Translations under genes and position numbers: made by a program
Notes under the pieces: model-generated
Told to the model about the DNA's origin: nothing
The model's input: the letters and a program-made list of their open reading frames with translations, nothing else
The model's database searches: none
Shown: piece by piece, positions 9,519 to 18,629 of the stretch
Layout of the letters: each line of letters begins with the position of its first letter
How positions within the stretch are numbered: position 1 is the stretch's first letter
Assembly: GCF_013459645.1 (NCBI RefSeq)
Contig: NZ_CP054861.1
Coordinates: 4,948,001 to 5,012,000 of the forward strand
DNA length: 64,000 bases
Origin: Martelella sp. NC20
Lineage (GTDB): Bacteria; Pseudomonadota; Alphaproteobacteria; Rhizobiales; Rhizobiaceae
Reading direction: 5' to 3'

Positions 9519-10490
9519 ATGGGTATGCTGGTAGATGGCGTCTGGAAGGACGTCTGGTACAACACCGACAAGACGGGCGGCAAATTCAAGCGCGAAAACT
9601 CGAAATTCAGGAACTGGATCACCGCCGATGGCAGCGCCGGCCCTGATGGCGAAGGCGGGTTTGCGGCGGAGAAAGGTCGCTATCACCTTTATGTCGCACT
9701 TGCCTGTCCCTGGGCTCACCGCACGCTGATCTTTCGCAAGCTCAAGGGACTTGAGGACTATATCGACGTCTCGATCGTCGATCCGCTGATGCTTGAAAAC
9801 GGCTGGGAATTCAAAAACCGCGATGGCGGCACGAAGGACAAGGTGAACGGCGCCGACTATCTCTGGCAAGTCTACGTCAAAGCCGATCCGAAATATTCAG
9901 GCCGCGTCACCGTGCCCGTTCTCTGGGACAGGAAGCGCGAGACGATCGTCTCGAACGAATCAGCGGAAATCATCCGCATGTTCAACGGCGCCTTCGACCA
10001 CCTGACCGGCAATGAAGCCGACTTCTACCCTGAGGACCTGCGCGATGGCATCGACGAGATCAACGCGGTGGTCTACGACGCGGTCAATAACGGCGTCTAC
10101 AAGGCCGGTTTTGCGACGACGCAGGAAGCCTATTCGGAAAATGTGACGAAGCTGTTCGAAACGCTCGACATGCTGGAAGACCGGCTCGGCGACAACCGCT
10201 ATCTGATGGGCGACCGGCTGACCGAGGCCGACTGGCGGCTTTTCACCACGCTGGTGCGCTTCGATCCGGTCTATGTCGGCCACTTCAAGTGCAATCTGAG
10301 ACGGATTGCCGACTATCCCAACCTCTCGGGCTATCTGCGCGAACTTTATCAGGTCCCGGGCGTCAACGAGACAGTCAACATCGAACACATCAAGCGCCAC
10401 TATTACGGCTCGCACAAGACCATCAACCCGACCGGCATCGTGCCCGAGGGGCCCCTGCTCGACCTCGACGCGCCGCACGGGCGCGGATAA
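9519..10490 (+). CDS. Glutathionyl-hydroquinone reductase (Xi-class glutathione transferase)
   Basis: 323 residues. Reduces glutathionyl-hydroquinones with a second glutathione, in the cytoplasm. The catalytic cysteine is C63 in ACPWAHR, which is diagnostic for the YqjG/ECM4/PcpF group rather than ordinary GSTs. An N-terminal thioredoxin-like part is followed by an all-helical C-terminal domain (MGDRLTEADWRLFTTLVRFD near 230). Start ATG is preceded by AAGGAA at a good distance. The upstream 273 bp hold no gene I can support. A 12-bp inverted repeat follows the gene. Confidence 0.93.
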   Translation: MGMLVDGVWKDVWYNTDKTGGKFKRENSKFRNWITADGSAGPDGEGGFAAEKGRYHLYVALACPWAHRTLIFRKLKGLEDYIDVSIVDPLMLENGWEFKNRDGGTKDKVNGADYLWQVYVKADPKYSGRVTVPVLWDRKRETIVSNESAEIIRMFNGAFDHLTGNEADFYPEDLRDGIDEINAVVYDAVNNGVYKAGFATTQEAYSENVTKLFETLDMLEDRLGDNRYLMGDRLTEADWRLFTTLVRFDPVYVGHFKCNLRRIADYPNLSGYLRELYQVPGVNETVNIEHIKRHYYGSHKTINPTGIVPEGPLLDLDAPHGRG

Positions 10491-10552
10491 GGCTTCTCGC
10501 AGCCAGGTGCGCTCTCCTGGTCTCCGCGAAAATGCGGTGGGATGAACAGATG

Positions 10553-10588
10553 GAACGGTTCCGCATTTCAGAAAAAGCGGAACCGTTC
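10553..10588. repeat. 12-bp perfect inverted repeat
   Basis: GAACGGTTCCGC (10553-10564) pairs perfectly with GCGGAACCGTTC (10577-10588) around a 12-nt loop. No U-run follows, so it is either a weak terminator for the upstream reductase gene or one of the short palindromic repeats of this genome. Confidence 0.7.
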
Positions 10589-10641
10589 CTCCCGGTCAGG
10601 GTCTGCTTGTTTCAGCGGCGGCGGAAAGCTAAGAAGACTGT

Positions 10642-11556
10642 ATGTACACAATAGCCCATATTTCCGACATCCATCTCGGACCGCTCCCGCGCCTATCGCC
10701 AAAGGAACTGTTTTCCAAGCGGATAACCGGTTTCTTCAACTGGCATCGCAACCGCCGGAAACATCTCGGCAAGGACACGCTCGATAACCTGCTGCTGGCG
10801 ATCGCGGACGAAAACCCCGATCACCTTGCGATCACCGGCGATCTGGTCAATCTCGCCACCACCAAGGAAATAGAAATCGCCGCCGAATGGCTCAGAAGCG
10901 TCGGGCCGCCGCACGAAGTATCGCTGGTGCCGGGCAATCACGATGCCTATGTCGGCGGCGCCTATGCCAAGATTGCGAAGGCGTGGGGAGACTATATGGA
11001 AGGCGATGACGCCGAAGGCGAGCATCAGGGCCGGATGACGTTCCCCTATATCCGCAGGCGTGGGCCTGTCGCCATCATCGGTTGCTCATCGGCCATTCCA
11101 TCGCCGCCGTTTCTGGCGATCGGCTCCTTCGAGGGCAACCAAGCCCGCAAGACCGCCGAGCTTCTCCGCCAGGCCGGAGAGGAAGACCTGTTCCGGATCG
11201 TCATGATCCATCACCCCCCCGTGCGCACCGCCGCGGCCCGCCACAAGCGCCTGCTCGGCATTCGCCGGTTCCGGGCAATGATTGCCACCGGCGGCTGCGA
11301 ACTGGTGCTTCACGGCCATACCCATCTCAACACGGTGCATTTCATCGAAACGCGACACGGTAAAACCCCGGTGATCGGCATTGCGGCCGCCGGTCAGGGA
11401 GCGGGCGGAAAGAAGCCGCCGTCCGGCTTCAATCTTATCTCGGTCAGCGGCAGGCCCGGCTCATTCGAAATGCAATGCCGCCGCCACATGCTGAGCGCAA
11501 CCAGCGGCATCATCGAGCCGGAAAGCGAGTTCAGCTTTTCCTACACCGCAAGCTGA
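10642..11556 (+). CDS. Calcineurin-like metallophosphoesterase
   Basis: 304 residues, cytoplasmic. Dinuclear-metal hydrolase with all five family motifs: DIH (D9, H11), GDLVN (66-70), GNHD (98-101), HHPP near 190 and HGHTH near 226. Resembles the Icc/CpdA-type superfamily, so a phosphodiesterase role is possible, but the substrate cannot be read from sequence. The ATG at 10642 lies directly at the DUF-typical MYTIAHISD start. The 3' end overlaps the convergent TetR-type gene by 16 bp. Confidence 0.9.
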   Translation: MYTIAHISDIHLGPLPRLSPKELFSKRITGFFNWHRNRRKHLGKDTLDNLLLAIADENPDHLAITGDLVNLATTKEIEIAAEWLRSVGPPHEVSLVPGNHDAYVGGAYAKIAKAWGDYMEGDDAEGEHQGRMTFPYIRRRGPVAIIGCSSAIPSPPFLAIGSFEGNQARKTAELLRQAGEEDLFRIVMIHHPPVRTAAARHKRLLGIRRFRAMIATGGCELVLHGHTHLNTVHFIETRHGKTPVIGIAAAGQGAGGKKPPSGFNLISVSGRPGSFEMQCRRHMLSATSGIIEPESEFSFSYTAS

Positions 11557-12260
11557 TGGATATGTGAACGGCGCACGGCAGGCGTGGTGTAGGCATCGAC
11601 GATTGCGTTGACATTCAAGCTGACGGCCTTGCGCAGTTTCGCGCACTCATCCATGCCTATGCCGTCCCAGTCGAGGCTGCGCTGCACGATATGGCGACAA
11701 ATCTTGAAATACTGCGACTGCCCGAGCAGGGTGAAGGTCAGGATCGCCACGTCCTCGCTGCCCTCATCCTGGCCGGTGGCGCGCGCCAGCAATTGCCGCA
11801 AATGATTATGCAGGGGTTGAATGAACCGGGTGAACAGCAGGTCGAATGCCTCGCTCGGAAGCGAGATGTAGCGCATGATGAACGCCGAAACCTCGTCCTC
11901 GTCGTAATTGGGGGTCATCGGCCGAACCAGTCGCAGCAGCAACTCGATCAACTCCTCCCTCGCTTCGGCCGGCGTCATCCTGTCCGAAATCGGCTCCAGC
12001 ATCGCGCTGCCGATATTGTTTTCCGCAATCTCGATCACATAAAGGGCACAGGCGCGCATAAGCCCCGGTTTGCCGCCGAAGTGATAGGCGATACTGCCGA
12101 TATTTGCTTCCGACAATTCCGCGATTTTACGTGTAGAAACAGCGTTATAACCATATTCTCCAAAAAGCCGGAGGGCTGCGGAGATAATCGCCTGTCTCGT
12201 TGCTGCTGCGCCGCTTTGGGTTTCGATCATGGCTTTGTTTGTTACTCTGCTTTCCGCCAA
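11541..12260 (-). CDS. TetR-family transcriptional regulator
   Basis: 239 residues (or 229 if it starts at the ATG at 12230). Helix-turn-helix at about residues 20-66 (AALRLFGEYGYNAVSTRKIA, then GSIAYHFGGKPGLM). The C-terminal ligand domain, with LRLVRPM and a conserved QSQYFKICR segment, looks like the CerR/DUF1956 subgroup. It probably represses a neighbour or an unlinked efflux or catabolic gene. A TTGATCAA palindrome at 12264-12271 lies immediately upstream and is a possible autoregulatory site. Ends inside the convergent phosphoesterase gene. Confidence 0.88.
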   Translation of the reverse strand: MAESRVTNKAMIETQSGAAATRQAIISAALRLFGEYGYNAVSTRKIAELSEANIGSIAYHFGGKPGLMRACALYVIEIAENNIGSAMLEPISDRMTPAEAREELIELLLRLVRPMTPNYDEDEVSAFIMRYISLPSEAFDLLFTRFIQPLHNHLRQLLARATGQDEGSEDVAILTFTLLGQSQYFKICRHIVQRSLDWDGIGMDECAKLRKAVSLNVNAIVDAYTTPAVRRSHIHQLAV

Positions 12261-12340
12261 ACGTTGATCAAGATCTCATCCTCCCCTTCATTTTATTGTC
12301 CTGTTGGCACGAAGATAAAGCAACCGGCTCGCGAGCGCCA

Positions 12341-12359
12341 GCCATATTTCGGCCATATT
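12341..12359. promoter_or_regulatory. Direct repeat GCCATATT, 11-bp period
   Basis: GCCATATT occurs at 12341-12348 and again at 12352-12359, one helical turn apart, in the 284-bp gap between the TetR-type gene and the anti-sigma-like gene. Such spacing suits a tandem-binding response regulator, but two short copies could be chance. Confidence 0.35.
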
Positions 12360-12544
12360 CCGCCAGGAAACCACAACAACAGCGGATTGCGGAATAATTA
12401 TATATGCTTTCCGCCGGGTGAAACGCCGCACGACCCTTGTTTCCGCCATTTACACAAGGCAATATCGCGCCAGCATACGGTCCGGTCGAGGGGTTGACCA
12501 GCCATGGATATATCACGTATGCGATCGAGAGTTTCAAGGTCGTG

Positions 12545-13147
12545 ATGGATTCCGCAGTCATTAAGAGCAGACCGAAAAGGGCAGCAGGCCCGCATCGCCG
12601 CCGATGGATGGCGTCGATGGTGTGCGCGGCGTTTCTGGGTATCGGCGTCGCCGTCGGCGCCAGCCTTTCGCGGGATTCCAGCGCCTCTCACGTGGTCGAT
12701 CTTTCGCTCGAGCAACCCACCGACTGGATCGACGATGTTTGCGCAAGCTTCCGGGTTTTCGGCCGCAAATATCAGCCGCTGGTTGACGTCGGACCGGACG
12801 ACCCCGCAGCCTTCGCCGAACTCGTCCAGCGTACGATCGGCATCGACATGGCGGTCCCCACTTTCGATGAAGGCGCTTCGATCTTCGAGGGCACGAGGGT
12901 CGTCGCGATCGATGGCGCACCCGGCATCGAACTGTTTTACCGCAACGCCGCCGGCGACCTGCTTTCGGTGTTCGTGATGGCCCGCCCCGCCTCGCCTGAA
13001 AACGAGGTGACGGATGTGCAGGAGACCATCCGCGACAATCTCACCGTTTCGTGGTGGCAGGGCGAACGCACGCTCGTTGCCGTCGTTGGCCCCTCTTCCG
13101 ATGCCAACATGCCCGACCTTGCCAAGGCCGCCTATCTCAAGCTCTAA
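12545..13147 (+). CDS. Single-pass membrane protein resembling an anti-sigma factor C-terminal domain
   Basis: 200 residues from the ATG at 12545. A basic N-terminus (RPKRAAGPHRRRW) precedes one membrane helix at about residues 21-41; the remainder should be periplasmic. The pattern VVAIDGAPGIELFYRNAAGD, then SWWQGERTLVAVVG, resembles the C-terminal part of transmembrane anti-sigma factors, yet there is no zinc-binding anti-sigma domain and no adjacent ECF sigma gene. A sigma-70-like TTGACC...TATGCG lies about 45 bp upstream. Could instead be an unrelated envelope protein; function unknown. Confidence 0.6.
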   Translation: MDSAVIKSRPKRAAGPHRRRWMASMVCAAFLGIGVAVGASLSRDSSASHVVDLSLEQPTDWIDDVCASFRVFGRKYQPLVDVGPDDPAAFAELVQRTIGIDMAVPTFDEGASIFEGTRVVAIDGAPGIELFYRNAAGDLLSVFVMARPASPENEVTDVQETIRDNLTVSWWQGERTLVAVVGPSSDANMPDLAKAAYLKL

Positions 13148-13151
13148 AGCA

Positions 13152-13182
13152 AAGGCCGGCCACGCGTTGCGCGACCGGCCTT
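13152..13182. terminator. Bidirectional terminator-like hairpin between convergent genes
   Basis: AAGGCCGG (13152-13159) pairs perfectly with CCGGCCTT (13175-13182). It lies between the end of the anti-sigma-like gene and the end of leuA. The U-tract is only two bases on either strand, so efficiency is uncertain. Confidence 0.6.
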
Positions 13183-13203
13183 CAGCGGATATTCGAGCGC
13201 GCC

Positions 13204-14901
13204 TTACCGCGCGGCCACGATCTGGTTCGCCGCAGACACGATCGCTTCCAGCGACGCAGCCACGATATTGGTGTTGATGCCGACGCCATACATCTTGCCG
13301 CCGTCATAGGCGACCTCGACATAGGCGATTGCCTTGGCATCCGAGCCGTGGTTCAGCGAGTGCTCTGAATAGTCCTCGACCGACAGCGCAATGCCGAGAT
13401 AGGCGGAAAGCGCGTTGACGAAACCGTCCACCGGGCCGTTGCCCCTGGCCTCGATGCGTTTGGCAACGCCATTATCCTCGATCTCCCCCATCACGACGCG
13501 CTGGCCCTTGGCCTGGCCCTGCGGATAGGTCTGGTGATCAACGAACCTGATACGCCCGTTCGGCTGCTCGACATATTTTTCCATGAACACATCGTAGATC
13601 CGCTTCGAGGGAAGCTCGCGGCCCTCTTCATCGGTGATCTTCTGCACGTGCTCGCGGAATGCGACCTGCAGGCCGCGCGGCATGTTGATGCCGTGGTCGG
13701 ATTGCAGGATATAGGCGAGACCGCCCTTGCCGGACTGCGAGTTGATGCGGATGATCGCCTCGTAGGTACGGCCGACATCCTGCGGATCGATCGGCAGATA
13801 GGGCACTTCCCATTGCGGCTTGTTGGCGACCTTGATCGCCTTCATGCCCTTGTTGATCGCATCCTGGTGCGAGCCGGAAAAGGCGGTGTAGACCAGTTCG
13901 CCGACATAGGGATGGCGCTCCGGGATCACCATCTGGTTGGAATATTCGTAGACTTCCTTGATCCGCTCGATATCCGAGCAGTCCAGTTCCGGATCGACCC
14001 CTTGGGTGAACATGTTGAGCGCCAGCGTGACGATATCGACATTGCCGGTGCGCTCGCCATTGCCGAACAGCGTGCCTTCGATCCGGTCGGCGCCGGCCAG
14101 AACGCCCATTTCGGCAGCGGCGACGCCCGTGCCGCGATCATTATGCGGATGCACGGACACGATCAGGTTTTCACGATTGTCGAGATTGCGGCACATCCAC
14201 TCGATCTGGTCGGCATAAATGTTCGGCGTCGACATTTCGACGGTCGAGGGCAGGTTGATGATCAGCTTGTTATCGGGCGTCGGCCTGACCACCTCGATCA
14301 CCGCATTGCAGATTTCCAGCGCGACTTCCAGCTCGGTCCCGGTAAAGCTTTCCGGCGAATATTCGAACCGGTAGCCGCCGCCGGCCTTTGCCGCCATGTC
14401 GGTAATCATCTTTGCCGCATCGACGGCGATCTGGCGAATGCCCGCCACATCCTTGCCGAACACGACCCGGCGCTGCAACTCGCTGGTGGAGTTATAAAAA
14501 TGCACGATCGGACGGACCGCGCCTTCCAGCGATTCGAATGTGCGGGTGATCAGTTCCGGGCGGCACTGCACCAGCACCTGCAACGAGACATCGTCGCCGA
14601 CATTGCCGTTTTCGACACACCAGCGGGCGAAGTCGAAATCGGTCTGGGATGCGGAGGGAAACCCGATCTCGATTTCCTTGAAGCCCATATCGAGCAACAG
14701 CTGGAACATCCGGGCCTTGCGGTCATGCCCCATCGGATCAACCAGGGCCTGGTTGCCGTCGCGCAGATCGACAGAGCACCAGATCGGCGCCTTTTCGATG
14801 CGTTTCGACGGCCATTTCCGGTCGGACATGTCGATCTGCTGATAGGGCTGGTATTTCTGCGCCGCGAACGGCATGCCTTTGGCGGTGGTTTTCACGTCCA
14901 T
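13204..14901 (-). CDS. leuA: 2-isopropylmalate synthase
   Basis: 565 residues from the ATG at 14901. Condenses acetyl-CoA with 2-oxoisovalerate, the first committed step of leucine synthesis. Catalytic-barrel motifs are visible: DLRDGNQAL near residue 45 and SVHPHNDRGTGVA near 265 with its metal-binding HxH. A C-terminal regulatory domain (GVGINTNIVAASLEAIVSAAN) suits leucine feedback control. I chose 14901 because GAGG lies seven bases before it; an upstream in-frame ATG at 14961 lacks a comparable site and lies in the attenuator. Expression is probably controlled by the Leu-rich leader peptide upstream. Confidence 0.93.
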   Translation of the reverse strand: MDVKTTAKGMPFAAQKYQPYQQIDMSDRKWPSKRIEKAPIWCSVDLRDGNQALVDPMGHDRKARMFQLLLDMGFKEIEIGFPSASQTDFDFARWCVENGNVGDDVSLQVLVQCRPELITRTFESLEGAVRPIVHFYNSTSELQRRVVFGKDVAGIRQIAVDAAKMITDMAAKAGGGYRFEYSPESFTGTELEVALEICNAVIEVVRPTPDNKLIINLPSTVEMSTPNIYADQIEWMCRNLDNRENLIVSVHPHNDRGTGVAAAEMGVLAGADRIEGTLFGNGERTGNVDIVTLALNMFTQGVDPELDCSDIERIKEVYEYSNQMVIPERHPYVGELVYTAFSGSHQDAINKGMKAIKVANKPQWEVPYLPIDPQDVGRTYEAIIRINSQSGKGGLAYILQSDHGINMPRGLQVAFREHVQKITDEEGRELPSKRIYDVFMEKYVEQPNGRIRFVDHQTYPQGQAKGQRVVMGEIEDNGVAKRIEARGNGPVDGFVNALSAYLGIALSVEDYSEHSLNHGSDAKAIAYVEVAYDGGKMYGVGINTNIVAASLEAIVSAANQIVAAR

Positions 14902-14978
14902 TTTATCCTCAACTCCGGCGCTTGTTAACGCTCCACGCGCAATAGCGGCCTTGATCTTCATATTCAGGGATGGGGTGG

Positions 14979-15021
14979 GGAGCGCTTGTGCCAGGACGGC
15001 TTTCCGGCCGCCGGGCGCTCC
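14979..15021 (-). promoter_or_regulatory. Candidate leu attenuator stem
   Basis: On the minus strand GGAGCG immediately follows the leader-peptide stop (complement of 15016-15021) and pairs with CGCTCC (complement of 14979-14984). Further G/C-rich arms lie between them. The position, directly after a Leu-codon-rich leader and before leuA, fits a transcription attenuator. The run after the stem is C-rich rather than U-rich, so the exact terminator fold is not settled. Confidence 0.5.
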
Positions 15022-15081
15022 TCAAAGGACCCGGCAACCGCCGTTAAGGCCGAGAAGAAGAAGCGAGTTCAGGTCGCGCAT
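15022..15081 (-). CDS. leu operon leader peptide
   Basis: A 19-residue open frame reading MRDLNSLLLLGLNGGCRVL, from the ATG at 15081 to TGA at 15022. It holds seven leucines, four of them consecutive (CTT CTT CTT CTC) and one two codons later. Ribosome stalling at this run when leucyl-tRNA is scarce would favour an antiterminator and allow leuA transcription. No strong Shine-Dalgarno is visible. A GATAAT-like -10 sits about 40 bp upstream. The call rests on composition and on position before leuA. Confidence 0.75.
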   Translation of the reverse strand: MRDLNSLLLLGLNGGCRVL

Positions 15082-15199
15082 GGCTGACGCGGCGGCAAAG
15101 GTGCCGCGCGAATTATCTGCCTTTTGTGTGTTCGCAAACCTGATCATGATCGTTCCTTAGCTGCATCCGTGCCGAATTGCAATCTCAAACAATCATCGC

Positions 15200-16387
15200 T
15201 CAGACGCGACCGCGCCGCGCCGCCCATCCCTTGAGGCCGTGAATCAACAGCCCGGCAAAAAGACCCCAGAATGCGCCGGAAATACCGAAGAAGCCTACGC
15301 CGGAAGCCGCAACCAGAAAAGTGATCGCCGCCGCCTCGCGCGCATCCGGCTCCTTGAACGCGCCCAGAACCGCGCCCCCGAACGCTCCGATCAGGGCAAG
15401 GCCAGCCACCGCCTCGATCAGCACCGGCGGCGCCAGCGAGACAAGCGCGACGACGAGCCCGCTGAACAGGCCGAGTACGATATAGCCAACCCCGGCGACG
15501 ATCGCGGCCCAATAGCGCCGTTTCGGATCGGCATGCGCATCCGGGCCCGCGCACATGGCAGCCGTGATTGCCGCCAGATTGACCCCGTGCCCGCCGAAGG
15601 GCGCGATCAACAGCGTCGCCAATCCGGTTGCCGAAAACATGCGGCCGGCCGAAGGACGGTAATCGTTGATATTCAGGATCGCCACGCCCGGAATGTTCTG
15701 CGAGGCCATGGTGACGATGAACAGCGGCAGCGCCAGCGAGATCGCGCCCTGAAGCGAGAAATGCGGCGTCACCCAGACCGGCGCGGCAAAGGCGTTGCGG
15801 AACACGCCCGACCACGCCTCGCCGCCGATATCGACGCCGAAGATCAGCACGGCGACGAAAGCGAGAAGGGCTGCCGGCACCGCCATCAGCCGGTTGAAGG
15901 CCCCGACGATCACCCAGGCCGCCACGATCGGCAGGGCCAGAAGCGGCGAGAACTTCACCGCCTCGACCGGCGCGAAACACAGCGCCAGCAACACGCCGGC
16001 CAGCATCGCATTGGCAAGCGGGGCGGGAATAGCGGAGATCGCGCGCCCGACCGGCCTCACCAGACCGGCGACGATGATCAGCACCGCCGAGATCAGAAAT
16101 GCGCCGACGGCCGCGTTGAACCCGCCGGGCAAAGCGCCGCTGGTCGCCATCAGCGCGGCACCCGGCGTCGACCAGGCAACGCTGACCGGCATGCGCGTAA
16201 CCGCCGAAATGACAACACCGCACAGCCCCATGCCAATCGAAAGCGCCATCAGGCCCGACGCCGACTGGGCATGGCTGGCGCCCGCCCCTTCCAGCCCTTG
16301 CAGCACGACCGAAAACGAACTCGCGAAACCGACAAAGGCGACCAGAAGCCCCATGAACAGGCTCTGCAATGAAAAATCCCGCAGCAT
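15200..16387 (-). CDS. BenE-family benzoate/H+ symporter
   Basis: 395 residues from the ATG at 16387 (GAGGGG nine bases upstream). About eleven to twelve membrane helices throughout. Motifs such as PVSVAWSTPGAAL near residue 66 and GGHGVNLAAITAAM near 266 are typical of the BenE/nucleobase-transporter fold. Proposed role is proton-coupled uptake of an aromatic carboxylate. No benzoate-degradation gene is nearby, so the substrate is only inferred from family. It lies on the minus strand upstream of leuA's leader, separated by 118 bp. Confidence 0.85.
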   Translation of the reverse strand: MLRDFSLQSLFMGLLVAFVGFASSFSVVLQGLEGAGASHAQSASGLMALSIGMGLCGVVISAVTRMPVSVAWSTPGAALMATSGALPGGFNAAVGAFLISAVLIIVAGLVRPVGRAISAIPAPLANAMLAGVLLALCFAPVEAVKFSPLLALPIVAAWVIVGAFNRLMAVPAALLAFVAVLIFGVDIGGEAWSGVFRNAFAAPVWVTPHFSLQGAISLALPLFIVTMASQNIPGVAILNINDYRPSAGRMFSATGLATLLIAPFGGHGVNLAAITAAMCAGPDAHADPKRRYWAAIVAGVGYIVLGLFSGLVVALVSLAPPVLIEAVAGLALIGAFGGAVLGAFKEPDAREAAAITFLVAASGVGFFGISGAFWGLFAGLLIHGLKGWAARRGRV

Positions 16388-16577
16388 TGCGCATCCCCTC
16401 ATCAACGCCGGGCAATCCGGTGTCCTGCCCTTGGAGGCATCAAGCGTTTGCAGCGGAAATGAAGGTTGCAGTCAAGCCCGACACCGGAATGGCCGGTACG
16501 GCGCGGAACAAAGCCTGACACTGCGCGCGGGGGAGACAGGCTTTCGGCTTGTGGTCCGGAGACCCTGGCCGCTATCA

Positions 16578-16630
16578 ATTTCCCCCCTTGAGGGCCCCTT
16601 TGGGGGGAGATGTCGTGAACACGACAGAGA
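16578..16630 (+). repeat. Diverged relative of the 68-bp repeat (element C)
   Basis: Same plan as copies A and B: CCCCCC (16582-16587) pairs with GGGGGG (16602-16607) around TTGAGGGCCCCTTT, followed by a second small hairpin GTCGT-GAAC-ACGAC (16612-16625) and AGAGAG. It is oriented opposite to neighbouring copy B, so the two could fold together. Confidence 0.7.
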
Positions 16631-16656
16631 GCGGTATCGGGCACAGGCCGCAAATG

Positions 16657-16724
16657 CCGAATTTTCGGAAAGGGTTCACCCCTCTCTGCCCCTGTCGGGG
16701 CATCTCTCCCTCAAGGGGAGAGAT
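16657..16724 (-). repeat. 68-bp intergenic repeat, copy B
   Basis: Reverse complement of copy A (8624-8691) with one mismatch in 68 positions. It includes a GCCCCTGTCGGGGC hairpin and a TCTCCC..GGGGAGA hairpin. Lies 79 bp downstream of the lepA stop. Confidence 0.9.
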
Positions 16725-16802
16725 TATATGCGAAGAGTTCCGCAAAAAGCCGATAGCCGGAAATCGGCGGCGCATCCGCTGGAGCGGATTTCCCGAAGCC
16801 CG

Positions 16803-18629
16803 TTACTCGTCGCTCATCTTCAGCGCGGCGATGAAGGCTTCCTGCGGGATTTCGACCTTGCCGAACTGGCGCATGCGCTTCTTGCCGGCCTTCTGCTTGT
16901 CCAGCAGCTTGCGCTTGCGAGTGGCGTCGCCGCCATAGCACTTGGCCGTCACGTCCTTGCGCAGCGCCGAGATCGTCTCGCGCGCGATCACGGTACCGCC
17001 GATCGCGGCCTGGATCGGGATCTTGAACATGTGCTTCGGGATCAGCTCTTTCAGCTTCTCGCACATGTCGCGGCCGCGTTTTTCGGCCGCGGCCCGGTGC
17101 ACCAGCATGGACAGCGCATCGACCGGCTCGCCGTTGACGAGGATCGACATCTTCACCAGATTTCCCGGACGATACGTATCCAGATGATAGTCGAACGAGG
17201 CATAGCCCTTGGAAATCGACTTCAGCCGGTCGTAGAAATCGAACACCACCTCGTTGAGCGGCAGGTCGTAGGAAAGCATCGCCCGGTTGCCGACATAGGT
17301 GAGCCCTGTCTGGACGCCGCGCCGGTCCTGGCAAAGCTTCAGGATACTGCCGAGATAGTCGTCCGGCGTCAGGATATTGGCCTTGATCCACGGCTCGCGA
17401 ATTTCGGCGATCTTGACGACGTCCGGCATGTCGGCGGGGTTGTGCAGTTCGATCTCGGACCCGTCATTCATCGACATTTGGTAGACCACCGAAGGCGCGG
17501 TCGCGATCAGGTCGAGGTCGAATTCGCGCTCCAGCCGTTCCTGGACGATTTCCAGATGCAGCAGGCCAAGGAAGCCGCAGCGAAAGCCGAAGCCGAGCGC
17601 CGCCGAGCTTTCCATCTCGAAAGAAAACGACGCGTCGTTGAGGCGCAGCTTGCCGACGGCGGCGCGCAGATCCTCGAAGTCGTTGGCGTCAACCGGGAAC
17701 AGCCCGCAGAACACCACCGGCTGCGCCGGCTTGAAGCCCGGCAGCATCTTCTCGGTCGGGCGCTTGTCCTCGGTGATCGTATCGCCGACGCGGGTATCGG
17801 CCACTTCCTTGATCGAGGCGGTGATGACGCCGATCTCGCCGGGGCCGAGTTCGTCGACGACCAGCATTTTGGGCGTCAGCACGCCCACGCGCTCGACATG
17901 ATATTTGGCGTCGGTGCCCATCATGCGGATGGTCTGGCCCTTCTTCAGCACGCCATCGATGACGCGCACCAGAACCATGACGCCGAGATAGGTGTCGTAC
18001 CAGCTATCGACCAGCAGTGCCTTCAGCGGCGCGTCGGCGCCCTTTTCGGTCTTCGGCGGCGGCAGGCGCTTGACGATCGCCTCCAGCACATCGGGAATGC
18101 CGAGTCCGGTTTTCGCCGAAATCAGCACGGCGTCGGAGGCATCGATGCCGATCACATCCTCGATCTGTTCCTTGACCCGGTCGGGTTCGGCGGCCGGCAG
18201 ATCGACCTTGTTGAGAACGGTGACGAGTTCATGATCGTTGTCGATCGCCTGATAGACGTTTGCGAGCGTCTGGGCTTCCACGCCCTGCGAGGCATCAACC
18301 ACCAGCAGCGAGCCCTCGCAGGCCGAAAGCGAGCGCGAGACCTCATAGGCGAAGTCGACATGGCCGGGCGTGTCGATCAGGTTCAGCACATAGGTCTCGC
18401 CGTTATTCGCCTTGTAATGCAGGCGCACGGTCTGGGCCTTGATGGTGATGCCGCGCTCGCGCTCGATATCCATATTGTCGAGCACCTGCGCCGACATCTC
18501 GCGCTCGGCCAGCCCCCCGCAGGTCTGGATCAGCCGGTCGGCAAGGGTCGACTTGCCGTGGTCGATATGGGCCACGATGGAGAAGTTGCGGATATGGTCC
18601 AGCGGAATGCGAGCGTCATTTGTGGTCAT
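16803..18629 (-). CDS. lepA: Elongation factor 4 (back-translocating GTPase)
   Basis: 608 residues, the usual LepA length. Ribosome-binding GTPase that promotes back-translocation or remodels stalled ribosomes. G1 AHIDHGKST at residues 20-28, G3 DTPGHVDF near 90, G4 NKVDLP near 144, and a LepA-type C-terminal end with [19 protein letters not shown]. The ATG at 18629 gives the standard [16 protein letters not shown] start; a longer frame upstream is not conserved in type. It is a single gene with repeats downstream and a long divergent region upstream. Confidence 0.97.
   Translation of the reverse strand: MTTNDARIPLDHIRNFSIVAHIDHGKSTLADRLIQTCGGLAEREMSAQVLDNMDIERERGITIKAQTVRLHYKANNGETYVLNLIDTPGHVDFAYEVSRSLSACEGSLLVVDASQGVEAQTLANVYQAIDNDHELVTVLNKVDLPAAEPDRVKEQIEDVIGIDASDAVLISAKTGLGIPDVLEAIVKRLPPPKTEKGADAPLKALLVDSWYDTYLGVMVLVRVIDGVLKKGQTIRMMGTDAKYHVERVGVLTPKMLVVDELGPGEIGVITASIKEVADTRVGDTITEDKRPTEKMLPGFKPAQPVVFCGLFPVDANDFEDLRAAVGKLRLNDASFSFEMESSAALGFGFRCGFLGLLHLEIVQERLEREFDLDLIATAPSVVYQMSMNDGSEIELHNPADMPDVVKIAEIREPWIKANILTPDDYLGSILKLCQDRRGVQTGLTYVGNRAMLSYDLPLNEVVFDFYDRLKSISKGYASFDYHLDTYRPGNLVKMSILVNGEPVDALSMLVHRAAAEKRGRDMCEKLKELIPKHMFKIPIQAAIGGTVIARETISALRKDVTAKCYGGDATRKRKLLDKQKAGKKRMRQFGKVEIPQEAFIAALKMSDE

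Larger units (their letters stand above)
16388..16802. other. Intergenic stretch holding two related repeat elements
   Basis: No protein-coding frame here is supported. The stretch between benE and lepA contains repeat element C (16578-16630) followed by copy B of the 68-bp repeat in the opposite orientation (16657-16724). The rest shows no recognisable structure. Confidence 0.8.
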
